DNA from: Massilia pinisoli
GTDB lineage: Bacteria > Pseudomonadota > Gammaproteobacteria > Burkholderiales > Burkholderiaceae_D
Assembly: GCF_024753285.1 (NCBI RefSeq)
Contig: NZ_JANUGW010000022.1
Location: 52,851-116,850, forward strand
Reading direction: 5' to 3'
Length of the DNA: 64,000 nt
Part shown: piece after piece, positions 7,593 to 16,417 of the stretch
Layout of the letters: every line of letters begins with the position of its first letter
Position numbering within the stretch: position 1 is the stretch's first letter
The notes under the pieces: model-generated
What the model saw: the letters and a program-made list of their open reading frames with translations, nothing else
Databases searched by the model: none
Told to the model about the DNA's origin: nothing
Position numbers and translations under genes: made by a program

Positions 7593-9412
7593 GCAACGAA
7601 AAAGGATTGAACGAACGCGGCAATCATCAGGCCGAGTTCAGTCAAGGTGTTGGCGGATGGGCCGAGTATGCCGTGTACATGACCGACACCAGCGACACCG
7701 TCCGCCACGACATAAAAGTTCCCCCGGGCAAGGTCATACCCGTCATCTTTTTGCCCGGCGTTATGGGCAGTAATCTTCGCATGAGTAAGAAACGTCAAGA
7801 TGAGTTACAACGCAAGGACGACAACCGAGCTTGGCGCCCCGATGACATGCTCACGCTATCCGACGGATTATCAACTCTATTCAAAAAAGGGTACGGTGGC
7901 GAATTCCGCAAAGCATCGCCTGCTCAACGCCAACTGACATTCGACCCCAACGAAACCGAAGTCGAATACTACCACTATACAGAAAGCAACGGCAGATTCG
8001 ACCCAGGAGGCAAGGAAACACTTGCGTCTGACAAACGTCACAAAAATGTACCTGACGAACTAGCTCCTATTCCTCCTTTAATCAGAGATCAGTTTCTAAT
8101 AAACGAGTCCCGAGGATCAGAGCGACGGTTTGAAAGCGCTGCTCAAATAGCGCGATGGCGCGGATGGAGTGAAGTGCTCTTCGCTGGCGCTTATGGTGAA
8201 ATGCTAAAAACCACCGAGCGTTACCTTAACAATATATCGAGAAATGGGCAACTGGACCCCTATGGCGAATGGAACACCAGTTCCCCCAACTCATTGTTTG
8301 GACCACTTTCCGGCCTTGATCTGAAGATCGACGACTTAAAAAGGGTTGCCAACTGCTGGTATCCAGTGCACGCCATGGGGTACAACTATTTGAAAAGCAA
8401 CGCCGACTCCGCCAAGGTCATCGCAGATCGGATCCGGGGATTGGTCCAGGGCTATCAGAAGCGTGGATTTAAATGTAGCGAAGTCATTATTGTCACGCAC
8501 AGCATGGGCGGACTCGTGGCTCGAGCGCTGATTCATCCCAAGTACGGAAATCTTTTGAACGACCACACCGTAAGGGTGCTAGGAATTTACCATAATGTCA
8601 TGCCGACACTTGGGGCCGCCGCTGCCTATCGTCGCATGCGTTTCGGATTCTTGGAAAAGCAAGGAATAAAGGCAGAAATTTTCGCCGACATCGTAGGTAT
8701 CGACGGTGAAAATGCGACCGCGATACTTGCGAACGCACCAGCGCCTTTGGAGTTGTTACCGGCGACCGGATATGGCAAAGACTGGCTAAAAGTCGTGGAT
8801 GGGACTGGTCGAACGATCCGCAGCTGGCCGAGTGCAACCGAAAATGCCCTTACAGACATTTACCTTAAGCCGCAGAACAATTGGTGGCGCCTCATCAACC
8901 CGGACTGGGTCAATCCCGGGAAGGTCTCGTTCGAAAATGGAGGCGGCATAACAAGAGTGCAGCAACGTTTAATGATGGCTTACACCTTCCTCGATGCCAT
9001 CGAAAAGACTTTCCATCCAACGCAGTGCTATGCCAGCTTTTGCGTATCGAACGAGCACAAAAGCTACGGCAGCTTGACGTTCAAGATAGCTAATGCGGAT
9101 GTGTCGGATAGCAGCCTAGTTTCTTTGCCACCGGCAGACACTTGGAAACTACTGAGTGACGACAAAAAGGGGACATTGACTGTACAAGCGGGGACAAGAG
9201 TGCTCAAGCTTACATTGCAACCGCCCGATGCACCCGGTGACGAAACCGTCCCAGCCGAACGTTCAGCGCACAAAATCACCGGCATGTTATTCCCGCATGG
9301 AAAAGTGAAAGGCACAGGTTATGAGCACCAAGACAGCTACACAAGTCCGTTCGTACTTGGCTCAATGCTATATTCAATTATAAAAATAGCAACAACCGCA
9401 AAATGGAATTAA
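7589..9412 (+). CDS. Predicted T6SS phospholipase/lipase effector (Tle-like)
   Basis: A 607-aa alpha/beta hydrolase of the LCAT/PGAP1-like group. PVIFLPGVMGSNL (about 51-63) forms the oxyanion-hole strand and loop. The nucleophile elbow is VTHSMGG (Ser305), the acid Asp551 lies in GDETVP, and the base is His580 in GYEHQDSY. No signal peptide, as expected for T6SS cargo. Lying between vgrG and a Tli4-type immunity gene, it should attack membrane lipids of competitors. The Tle subfamily is not certain. The gene is visibly AT-richer than its neighbours, suggesting acquisition. Confidence 0.85.
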   Translation: MSNEKGLNERGNHQAEFSQGVGGWAEYAVYMTDTSDTVRHDIKVPPGKVIPVIFLPGVMGSNLRMSKKRQDELQRKDDNRAWRPDDMLTLSDGLSTLFKKGYGGEFRKASPAQRQLTFDPNETEVEYYHYTESNGRFDPGGKETLASDKRHKNVPDELAPIPPLIRDQFLINESRGSERRFESAAQIARWRGWSEVLFAGAYGEMLKTTERYLNNISRNGQLDPYGEWNTSSPNSLFGPLSGLDLKIDDLKRVANCWYPVHAMGYNYLKSNADSAKVIADRIRGLVQGYQKRGFKCSEVIIVTHSMGGLVARALIHPKYGNLLNDHTVRVLGIYHNVMPTLGAAAAYRRMRFGFLEKQGIKAEIFADIVGIDGENATAILANAPAPLELLPATGYGKDWLKVVDGTGRTIRSWPSATENALTDIYLKPQNNWWRLINPDWVNPGKVSFENGGGITRVQQRLMMAYTFLDAIEKTFHPTQCYASFCVSNEHKSYGSLTFKIANADVSDSSLVSLPPADTWKLLSDDKKGTLTVQAGTRVLKLTLQPPDAPGDETVPAERSAHKITGMLFPHGKVKGTGYEHQDSYTSPFVLGSMLYSIIKIATTAKWN

Positions 9413-9413
9413 T

Positions 9414-10580
9414 ATGCGAACGAAAACCAACCTCGTCTTGGGCGGATTCTGCTTTTCGCTATTATTCATCGTTTTTTTACGATCACATCAAAGTCAATAC
9501 GTTAACAAGGGGACTGCCGTGCCAGTGACTATTGCGCTCAGCTCACGACTAAACATGTTATTCAAGGAGAACAAAATTGTATGTTTTGGGCGATATGCGC
9601 TCCTTGTTCCCAAGGAAGCCCAGATCATATGGGGAAAGACTTCATTTCCTTCCGAAATAGATTTTCTCAAAGGAAACACAGTGTTCATGAAAAAAAAGAT
9701 CACCCAAGATATCGAGACAATGAGACGCCACGATAACGATGTCGAAATCACATATAACGACGGAGGCCCCATTGAAGGCAGCTGGCAAATCAGATACTAC
9801 GAAGACAAAGCTGCAAAACAACTCAACCTTTATCTCTTCAAAACCTATATCAATAAACAGGATTTTATTTTTCTACTGACGGGAGGTCTTGATCCCATCA
9901 CCGGTCAGTCCGAGGAGCAGGCTTTAGCTCGGGAGGTCCGACGGGCCAAGAGTCTACGCGTGCGCACCGAGGCCGACATCCCAGCCGAAGAAGGCTACTG
10001 CATCGAGCATGGCTTCATGGCCAGCTCTTTTTACGGCGACCAGGAGATGGTCAACGTTGGCATCTACCTCCCAAGCCTGCCCGACGTCACCTTTTCGATC
10101 AGTTCCAACAAGGACGCATATGCTGATTATCCCAAGGAAGAATTCGAGAAAAAGAAAGTAGAAGAATTGTCCGTGCTGGCGCGCGTCCGTCAGGCACAAC
10201 AGGAACAAGGCGTTATGTATCCGCACCGAACCGTTTTGCGCGAAGGCAAACGGAGCGTGCAACATTGGCACGGTGAGGAGTCGCTCATCAAACGCCCGAA
10301 TGGGGTACACGATTTCGAATGGGGTTTCGTCGGCACGCCAAAAGACGTAGCCAACCCGTCAGAGTTTATTGTCAACATGTACACCAAGGTCGAACACAAC
10401 ATGGTCGGCGCCGCAAAAGCCGCTTCTCTCACCGACGACGAAGCCGTCGCCTTATGGGACAAGCTGCTCTCCGGCCTGAAATTCCGCGTCAAGGTACCCG
10501 GCGCGCCGGAAGGATCGTACTATTTCCTGCCAACCAAAACGGCGCAGCCGCCGCGAGCCATTGACGAGGGCAAACGATGA
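9414..10580 (+). CDS. Tli4-family T6SS immunity protein
   Basis: A 388-aa protein with an N-terminal hydrophobic anchor (about residues 7-23, LVLGGFCFSLLFIVFL), which would place the rest in the periplasm where lipase effectors act. NKIVCFGRYALLVP and EEGYCIEHGFMASSFYGD match the conserved Cys-containing motifs of Tli4-type immunity proteins. It starts one base after the lipase stop and its own TGA overlaps the PAAR ATG. It presumably binds and blocks the adjacent lipase. The 5' half is markedly AT-rich. Confidence 0.85.
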   Translation: MRTKTNLVLGGFCFSLLFIVFLRSHQSQYVNKGTAVPVTIALSSRLNMLFKENKIVCFGRYALLVPKEAQIIWGKTSFPSEIDFLKGNTVFMKKKITQDIETMRRHDNDVEITYNDGGPIEGSWQIRYYEDKAAKQLNLYLFKTYINKQDFIFLLTGGLDPITGQSEEQALAREVRRAKSLRVRTEADIPAEEGYCIEHGFMASSFYGDQEMVNVGIYLPSLPDVTFSISSNKDAYADYPKEEFEKKKVEELSVLARVRQAQQEQGVMYPHRTVLREGKRSVQHWHGEESLIKRPNGVHDFEWGFVGTPKDVANPSEFIVNMYTKVEHNMVGAAKAASLTDDEAVALWDKLLSGLKFRVKVPGAPEGSYYFLPTKTAQPPRAIDEGKR

Positions 10581-10831
10581 AACACCAAGGACGCGGCGCC
10601 ATCCGCCTCAACGACAAGACTGACCACGGCGGTCAAGTCATCAGCGCCTCGTCGGGCACGGCCGTGATGGGCGTGGCCGCGGCAGTTCAGGGCGACATGA
10701 CGCAATGTCCCAAGTGCAAGGGCAATTTTGCGATCAAGCCGGACGGCGCCGGTGCGCGCCACGAAGGCAAGCCATATGCCTACGACGGCGATATGACGGA
10801 ATGCGGTGCACGTCTGATGACGTCGCTATAA
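10577..10831 (+). CDS. PAAR-domain T6SS spike tip protein
   Basis: An 84-aa stand-alone PAAR protein. It shows the N-terminal DKTDHGGQV and SGTAV..GVAAAVQGD motifs and a CPKCKG cysteine pair fitting the metal-binding PAAR tip. It would cap the VgrG trimer and sharpen the spike. The ATG overlaps the immunity gene stop (ATGA), making it the last member of a four-gene coupled cassette. A terminator follows at 10878-10910. Confidence 0.9.
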   Translation: MKHQGRGAIRLNDKTDHGGQVISASSGTAVMGVAAAVQGDMTQCPKCKGNFAIKPDGAGARHEGKPYAYDGDMTECGARLMTSL

Positions 10832-10877
10832 GTCGAGCAACGCGACGTCAAACGAGTGCCCCGCCCGTCAACATGAA

Positions 10878-10910
10878 AAAGGGCCGGATGACCCTGCCCT
10901 TTCTCTTTTT
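10878..10910. terminator. Bidirectional terminator between the PAAR gene and htpG
   Basis: AAAGGGC (10878-10884) pairs with GCCCTTT (10896-10902) around an 11-nt loop. On the plus strand a T-rich tract (CTCTTTTT) follows; on the minus strand CTTTTT follows. It sits between convergent gene ends and can serve both transcripts. Confidence 0.75.
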
Positions 10911-10933
10911 CGACGGCGCTGTCGACGACTGGA

Positions 10934-12856
10934 TCACTTGCCGGCAGTCGCCAGCAACATCTCGTTCAACCGCTTCACGAACGCGGCCGGATCGCTCAGG
11001 CTGCCACCTTCGGCCAGCATGGCCTGGTCGAACAGGATGTGCGACCAGTCGGCGAAGCGCGGGCTCGCCGCGTCTTCGTACTTCAGGCGCGTGACGAGCG
11101 GGTGGTTCGGGTTGATCTCGAGGATGGGCTTGCTCTCCGGCGCGTTCTGGCCGGCCGCCTTCAGCATGCGCACGAGGTTCGCAGACAGTTCATGCTCGTC
11201 CGCCACGAGGCAGGCCGGCGAATCGGTCAAGCGGAACGTCACGCGCACGTCCTTGGCCTTGTCGGCCAGCGCGCCCTTCATCTTTTCGACGAGATCCTTG
11301 TACTGCGTTTCCGTCTCTTCGTGTTCCTTCTTCTCGGCCTCGTCCTCGAGCTTGCCCAGGTCCAGGCCGCCCTTCGCGACGGACACCAGTTCCTTGCCGT
11401 CGAAATCGTTCAGGAACGACAGCATCCATTCGTCGACGCGGTCCGTCAGCAGCAGCACTTCGACGCCCTTCTTGCGGAAGATTTCCAGGTGCGGGCTGTT
11501 CTTCGCGGCGTTGTAGTTATCCGCGGTGACGTAATAAATCTTGTCCTGGCCTTCCTTCATGCGGCCGATGTAGTCGGCGAAGGAAACCGTCTGGTCCGAA
11601 GAATCCGTGTGCGTCGAGGCGAACCGCAGCAGCTTGGCGATGCGGTCCTTGTTGGTGGCGTCCTCGCCGATGCCCTCCTTCAGCACCTGGCCGAATTCCT
11701 TCCAGAACGTGGCGTACTTGTCCTTGCCTTCCTGCTCGTCGCTGTTGGCCATTTCCTCGAGCATGCCCAGCACGCGCTTGGTCGAGCCTTCGCGGATCAC
11801 ACGCACGTCGCGCGACTCCTGCAGGATCTCGCGCGAGACGTTCAGCGGCAGGTCGTTCGAGTCGATCACGCCCTTCACGAACCGCAGGTAGACGGGCATC
11901 AACTGCTCGGCGTCGTCCATGATGAACACGCGCTTCACGTACAGCTTGATGCCGCCGCGCTTGTTGCGGTCCCACAGGTCGAACGGGGCGTGGCTCGGCA
12001 CGTACAGCAGCTGCGTGTATTCGCTGCGGCCCTCGACGCGGTTGTGCGTGTACGCGAGCGGCGGCTGGAAGTCGTGCGAGACGTGCTTGTAGAACTCTTC
12101 GTACTGTTCCTGCGTGATGTCGGATTTGCTGCGTGCCCACAGCGCGGACGCCTGGTTCACGGTCTCGAATTCATCCTTGATGACGGTTTCCTTCTGCTCC
12201 TCGTCCCACTCTTCCTTCTTCATCACGATCGGCAGCGAGATGTGGTCGGAGTACTTGCGGATGATGGATTTCAGCTTCCACGACGACAGCAACTCGTCCT
12301 CGCCTTCGCGCAGGTGCAGGATGATGTCGGTGCCGCGGTTGGTCTTCTCGATCTGCTCGACCGTGTAGTCGCCCTCGCCCGCCGACTCCCAGCGAACACC
12401 GTCGGCCGCGTCGGCGCCCGCGCGGCGGGTCTCGACCGTGACGCGGTCGGCCACGATGAACGCCGAGTAGAAGCCCACGCCGAACTGGCCGATCAGCGCG
12501 GCGTCGGCCTGCTGGTCGCCCGACAGCTTGCCGAAGAATTCCTTCGTGCCCGACTTGGCGATGGTGCCGAGGTGCGAGATCACTTCGTCGCGGCTCATGC
12601 CGATGCCGTTGTCGGAAATGGTGACGGTGCGCGCGGCCTTGTCGAACAGGACCTTGATCTTCAGCTCATGGTCGTTGCCGTACAGGCTGTCGTTATTGAT
12701 GGCCTCGAAGCGCAGCTTGTCGGCCGCGTCGGACGCATTGGAAATCAGTTCTCGAAGGAAAATCTCCTTGTTCGAATACAAGGAGTGGATCATCAGTTGC
12801 AGCAGCTGTTTGACTTCTGCTTGGAACCCAAGGGTTTCTTTTTCGGCGACAGCCAT
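10934..12856 (-). CDS. htpG: Molecular chaperone HtpG (Hsp90)
   Basis: A 640-aa cytosolic ATP-dependent chaperone dimer, of normal length. The N-terminal GHKL ATPase shows ELISNASDAADKLRF, DNGIGMSRDE and GQFGVGFYSAF. The middle domain has NVSREILQES. The C-terminal dimerisation domain ends in MLLATAGK. ATG at 12856 follows GAGGATATAAG. A heat-shock sigma-32 type promoter lies at 12897-12927. The long open frame on the opposite strand is a codon-bias shadow. Confidence 0.98.
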   Translation of the reverse strand: MAVAEKETLGFQAEVKQLLQLMIHSLYSNKEIFLRELISNASDAADKLRFEAINNDSLYGNDHELKIKVLFDKAARTVTISDNGIGMSRDEVISHLGTIAKSGTKEFFGKLSGDQQADAALIGQFGVGFYSAFIVADRVTVETRRAGADAADGVRWESAGEGDYTVEQIEKTNRGTDIILHLREGEDELLSSWKLKSIIRKYSDHISLPIVMKKEEWDEEQKETVIKDEFETVNQASALWARSKSDITQEQYEEFYKHVSHDFQPPLAYTHNRVEGRSEYTQLLYVPSHAPFDLWDRNKRGGIKLYVKRVFIMDDAEQLMPVYLRFVKGVIDSNDLPLNVSREILQESRDVRVIREGSTKRVLGMLEEMANSDEQEGKDKYATFWKEFGQVLKEGIGEDATNKDRIAKLLRFASTHTDSSDQTVSFADYIGRMKEGQDKIYYVTADNYNAAKNSPHLEIFRKKGVEVLLLTDRVDEWMLSFLNDFDGKELVSVAKGGLDLGKLEDEAEKKEHEETETQYKDLVEKMKGALADKAKDVRVTFRLTDSPACLVADEHELSANLVRMLKAAGQNAPESKPILEINPNHPLVTRLKYEDAASPRFADWSHILFDQAMLAEGGSLSDPAAFVKRLNEMLLATAGK

Positions 12857-12896
12857 CTTATATCCTCGTTACTAACAGGGTTGGAGAGACCGATCC

Positions 12897-12927
12897 GATA
12901 TAGGGATGCCAACACGGATTTCAAGGG
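12897..12927 (-). promoter_or_regulatory. Sigma-32 (RpoH) type heat-shock promoter of htpG
   Basis: On the minus strand CCCTTGAAA (12927-12919) and CCCTATATC (12905-12897) are separated by 13 bp. This matches the RpoH consensus (CTTGAAA, 11-16 bp, CCCCATNT) well. The -10 box ends 40 bp upstream of the htpG start. Known Hsp90 genes are heat-induced in this way. Confidence 0.72.
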
Positions 12928-13032
12928 CTAATTTTTTCCTCGCTACATTTTCTTATGCATATACTAAGATTCTCGACTTTTTGATCAAGTCGGCATAACG
13001 TGTCGATCCGCCGAAATTTTTTTATACGGGCG

Positions 13033-13059
13033 TGTCGAAACCGTGGAAGCCCGATCGTC
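13033..13059 (+). promoter_or_regulatory. Candidate ECF42-type promoter of the DGPF/sigma operon
   Basis: TGTCGA (13033-13038) is followed after 17 bp by CGTC (13056-13059). As I recall, ECF42 sigma factors recognise TGTCGA at -35 and CG(A/T)C at -10. It lies 44 bp upstream of the first gene of an operon that encodes an ECF42-type sigma factor, suggesting autoregulation. A second TGTCGA at 13001 has no matching -10. Confidence 0.5.
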
Positions 13060-13103
13060 GTACGGATAGCAACACCGAACCATTCACCGAACAGGAGATC
13101 ATC

Positions 13104-13592
13104 ATGACCCAGCAAGTGCGTCCCATCCCCGAAGGCTTCCACACGATCACCCCGCACCTCGTCTGCAGCGGCGCGGCCGATGCGCTGACGTTCTACACGA
13201 AGGCCTTCGGCGCCGTCGAGACGAGCCGCATGCCCGGTCCCGGCGGCAAGATCATGCATGCGCAGATGCGCATCGGCGATTCGCTGTTCATGCTCGCCGA
13301 CGACTTTCCCGACTACGGCTGCGTGGGCCCGCTCGCGCTGAAGAACACGCCCGTCTACATCCACCTGTACGTCGAGGACGTCGACACCGCGTTCGCGCGT
13401 GCCGTCGAGGCGGGCGCGAAGCCGATCATGCCCGTCGCCGACATGTTCTGGGGCGACCGCTACGGCCAGCTCGAAGACCCGTTCGGCCACCGCTGGTCGA
13501 TCGCCACGCACAAGCGCGACATGACGCCCGAGCAGATGCGCGAAGAAATGGCAAAGTCGATGGACCAGACCTGCGCAGGAGCACAGCCATGA
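13104..13592 (+). CDS. VOC-family (glyoxalase/PhnB-like) protein
   Basis: A 162-aa vicinal-oxygen-chelate protein of the PhnB/YdcE-like type: ITPHLVCSGAADALTFYTKAFGA, then MHAQMRIGDSLFMLADD and FWGDRYGQLEDPFGHRWSIATH. The ATG at 13104 has AGGAG at 13093-13097. An in-frame start at 13032 is rejected because it would precede the candidate promoter. It heads the sigma-factor operon; its stop overlaps the start of the YciI gene by 4 bp. The substrate is unknown. Confidence 0.85.
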   Translation: MTQQVRPIPEGFHTITPHLVCSGAADALTFYTKAFGAVETSRMPGPGGKIMHAQMRIGDSLFMLADDFPDYGCVGPLALKNTPVYIHLYVEDVDTAFARAVEAGAKPIMPVADMFWGDRYGQLEDPFGHRWSIATHKRDMTPEQMREEMAKSMDQTCAGAQP

Positions 13593-14014
13593 AATTCATG
13601 GTCATCGTCAAGGCCACCCCGGCCAGCGAAGCGGGCGTCATGCCGAGCGAAAAGCTGTTCGTCGACATGGGCAACTTCAACGAGGAACTCGTCAAGGCCG
13701 GCATCCTGCTGGCGGCCGAAGGCCTGCAGCCCAGCAGCAAGGGGGCCCGCATCCGGTTCGACGGTGCGCAGCGCACCGTCATCGACGGGCCGTTCGCGGA
13801 GACGAAGGAACTCGTCGCCGGATTCTGGATGATCGAAGTCGGGTCGAAAGAGGAAGCGATCGAGTGGTTCAAGCGCTGCCCGAATCCGCACGAGGGCGTC
13901 GTGAGCGAGATCGAGATCCGCCAGCTGTTCGGCCCCGACGACTTCGGCACCGACCTGCCGTGCCAGGTGCGCGCGCAGGAAGACCGCATGCGCGAACAAC
14001 TCGCAAACCGCTGA
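13589..14014 (+). CDS. YciI-like DGPF-domain protein
   Basis: A 141-aa protein with a single YciI/DGPF fold. It contains the hallmark VIDGPFAETKELVAGFWMIE and starts MKFMVIVKAT. Proteins of this kind are the standard genomic partners of ECF42 sigma factors; their biochemical role is not settled. The ATG overlaps the VOC gene stop, and the next gene starts 11 bp after its stop with AAGGAG in between. Confidence 0.9.
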   Translation: MKFMVIVKATPASEAGVMPSEKLFVDMGNFNEELVKAGILLAAEGLQPSSKGARIRFDGAQRTVIDGPFAETKELVAGFWMIEVGSKEEAIEWFKRCPNPHEGVVSEIEIRQLFGPDDFGTDLPCQVRAQEDRMREQLANR

Positions 14015-14025
14015 AGGAGACAGCC

Positions 14026-14928
14026 ATGCAGTTCATGCTCATCCGCACCGACAACGACACCCGCACGGCGGCCGCCGATCCGCAGACCGTCCTGGACGAC
14101 CTGCTGCGCCGGCTGCCGGGCGCACATCCTGGCGCCGCGCCGGCAGACTCTGCCGTCGAGGGCGTCCCGCGCGCCCCCGCGCTGGCCCTGGCCTTCGCTC
14201 CCGATGCCGAGGCAGGGCGCCTGAAGCTGTGGCCCGGCGGCGAGGCCGTGACGTCCGGGCCGTTTCCGGCCGCGGAACGCCTGCCGGCCGGCTTCGCCGT
14301 GTTCGAGGCCCCGTCGCGCGCCGCTGCGCTCGCATGGCTGCAAGGCCAGGGCCTCGCGCCCTCGGGCGGCACCGTCACGCTGGAATTGCGCGAGACGGGC
14401 TGCCCGGGCGGTTGCGCCGGCATTCCGCCCGGTGCCGCCGGCGACGACGCGTGCTACGCGATCCTGCTGCGCTCCGACGCCGGCACCGAGCGCGACGCCA
14501 TCCCGCTGCAGGAAAAGCTCGACCGGCTGAACGCCTTCAACGCCATCCACGCGGCGGCCGGCACGCTGCTGGCCGGCGACGGCTTGAAGTCCACGGCGCG
14601 CGGCGCGCGCGTGCGCGTGGCGAACGCGGGGGCCACCGTGTTCGACGGCCCGTTCGCGGAAGCCAAGGAATTGATCGCCGGGTTCTGGATGATCAGGGCA
14701 CCGGCTATCGAAGCGGCGCTCGAGTGGGCACGTACGCTGCCGTATCCGACCGGACCCGACGTCGAGGTCGAGATCCGGCGCGTGGCGCTGATCGCGCCGC
14801 TGGGCGCGGCCGCGACGCCGGCCGGCGCGGCGGCCCGCTTGCGCGAGGATGCGAGCGTGCGCGCCGAACAGCTCGATGCTGCGCTGCGCGCCGAGCTGGC
14901 ACCACAAGCGGCATGGGATCGGCCGTGA
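14026..14928 (+). CDS. Tandem two-domain YciI/DGPF protein
   Basis: A 300-aa protein that looks like two fused YciI domains. The N-terminal copy is degenerate (MQFMLIRTDND, later GEAVTSGPFPAAERLPAGFAVFE). The C-terminal copy (about 135-265) is canonical, with FDGPFAEAKELIAGFWMI. A cysteine cluster (CPGGCAG) marks the linker. The start at 14026 follows AAGGAG at 14014-14019. Single-domain relatives are about 140 aa, so this is a duplication-fusion within the ECF42 operon. Confidence 0.82.
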   Translation: MQFMLIRTDNDTRTAAADPQTVLDDLLRRLPGAHPGAAPADSAVEGVPRAPALALAFAPDAEAGRLKLWPGGEAVTSGPFPAAERLPAGFAVFEAPSRAAALAWLQGQGLAPSGGTVTLELRETGCPGGCAGIPPGAAGDDACYAILLRSDAGTERDAIPLQEKLDRLNAFNAIHAAAGTLLAGDGLKSTARGARVRVANAGATVFDGPFAEAKELIAGFWMIRAPAIEAALEWARTLPYPTGPDVEVEIRRVALIAPLGAAATPAGAAARLREDASVRAEQLDAALRAELAPQAAWDRP

Positions 14929-14950
14929 TGGCACCCGCCGGAGCGTGCGC

Positions 14951-16417
14951 ATGAAGGACGCCGGGCGGAGCCGCCCCGCTGCCGACACGTCGTCCGACAG
15001 CGGGTACGCCGGTTCGATGGACGAGCCGGACGAACTCACGCTGGACGACAGCGACGAGGTCGACGGCGGCGACGCGCACGGCACGCCGGGGTACGGCGCG
15101 ACCAACGCGCGCCCCCGCGCGCAAGCCGCGGGCGACACGGGCCGCATCGTCGAAGCCGTGTGGCGCATGGAATCGGCGCGCATCGTCGGCGCCCTCACCC
15201 GCATGCTGCGCGACCTCGGCCGGGCCGAGGAACTCGCGCAGGACGCGCTGCTGGAAGCGCTGGAGCGCTGGCCGGCGGACGGCGTGCCCGATCGGCCGGG
15301 CGCCTGGCTGATGCAGGTGGCCAAGCGGCGCGCCCTCGACCACTTGCGCCATCACGCCATGCACGCCAGCAAGGAAGGTGAGCTGAGCTGGGAAATGGAC
15401 AACCTGCTGGGGACGAGCGACAGCTTCCGCGACCCGGCCGAAACGGCCGCGCTCGCAAGCGAGGCGGCCGGCGAGATCGACGACGACGTGTTGCGCCTGA
15501 TCTTCGTGACGTGCCACCCCGTGCTGTCGGCCGAGGCCCGCGCGGCCCTCGCGCTGAAGCTGCTGGGCGGCCTCGCGACGGGCGAGATCGCGCGCGCCTT
15601 CCTCGTGCCGGAAGCGACGGTCGCGCAGCGCATCGTGCGTGCGAAGCGCACGCTGGCCGAAGCGCGCGTGCCGTTCGAAGTGCCGCGCGGCGAGGAGCTG
15701 AAACCACGCCTCGCCTCCGTGCTGCAAGTGATCTACCTGATCTACAACGAAGGCTATTCGGCCAGCGCCGGCAACGAATGGCTGCGGCCCACGCTGTGCC
15801 GCGAAGCGCTGCGCCTGGGCCGCGTGCTGGCCGGCCTGATGCCCGATGAAGGCGAAGCGCACGGCCTCGTCGCGCTGATGGAAATCCAGTCCTCGCGCGA
15901 GCGCGCCCGCACGGGGCCGGACGGTGAGCCGATCCTGCTGATGGACCAGGACCGTTCCCGCTGGGACCGCCTGCTGATCGGACGCGGCCTGGCGGCGCTG
16001 GAGCGCGCCGGCCGCCTGGGCGCACTCGGCCCGTATGCGCTGCAAGCCGCCATCGCCGCGTGCCACGCGCGTGCGCTCACGCCCGAGGCGACGGACTGGG
16101 CCCGCATCGCCGCGCTGTACGACGCGTTGGCGCAGTTGCTGCCGTCACCCGTCGTCGAACTGAACCGCGCCGTGGCGCTGGGCATGGCGTACGGCCCCGC
16201 GGCCGGGCTGGCCCTCGCCGACACGCTGCAGGGCGTGCCCGCGCTGCGCAACTACCACTTGCTGCCCAGCGTGCGCGGCGACCTGCTGTCGAAACTGGGG
16301 CGGCATGCGGAAGCGAAAGCCGAATTCGAACGGGCCGCGAGCCTCACGCAGAACGAGCGTGAGCGCACGCTGCTGCTGGAACGGGCGCGCACCAGCACGC
16401 CCGCCGTGGAGCGGTGA
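14951..16417 (+). CDS. ECF42-type RNA polymerase sigma factor with C-terminal extension
   Basis: A 488-aa sigma factor starting at ATG 14951 (GGAG at 14940-14943); ATG 15017 is an alternative. After a variable acidic N-terminus come sigma region 2 (VWRMESARIVGALTRMLRD, ELAQDALLEALERW, WLMQVAKRRALDHLR) and region 4 (GLATGEIARAFLVPEATVAQRIVRAKRTL). A long extension of about 200 residues follows (VIYLIYNEGYSAS, LAALYDAL, VVELNRAVAL, LPSVRGDLL), typical of the DGPF-linked ECF42 group and thought to control activity in place of an anti-sigma factor. No anti-sigma gene is nearby. Confidence 0.9.
   Translation: MKDAGRSRPAADTSSDSGYAGSMDEPDELTLDDSDEVDGGDAHGTPGYGATNARPRAQAAGDTGRIVEAVWRMESARIVGALTRMLRDLGRAEELAQDALLEALERWPADGVPDRPGAWLMQVAKRRALDHLRHHAMHASKEGELSWEMDNLLGTSDSFRDPAETAALASEAAGEIDDDVLRLIFVTCHPVLSAEARAALALKLLGGLATGEIARAFLVPEATVAQRIVRAKRTLAEARVPFEVPRGEELKPRLASVLQVIYLIYNEGYSASAGNEWLRPTLCREALRLGRVLAGLMPDEGEAHGLVALMEIQSSRERARTGPDGEPILLMDQDRSRWDRLLIGRGLAALERAGRLGALGPYALQAAIAACHARALTPEATDWARIAALYDALAQLLPSPVVELNRAVALGMAYGPAAGLALADTLQGVPALRNYHLLPSVRGDLLSKLGRHAEAKAEFERAASLTQNERERTLLLERARTSTPAVER

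Noticed and set aside
11039..12931. 630-codon plus-strand frame opposite htpG
   Set aside because: Shadow ORF of a highly conserved Hsp90 gene; Val/Leu/Arg-rich low-complexity translation.
13032..13103. Upstream in-frame start for the VOC gene
   Set aside because: It would lie at or before the candidate ECF42 promoter; ATG 13104 has a good ribosome site and matches family N-termini.
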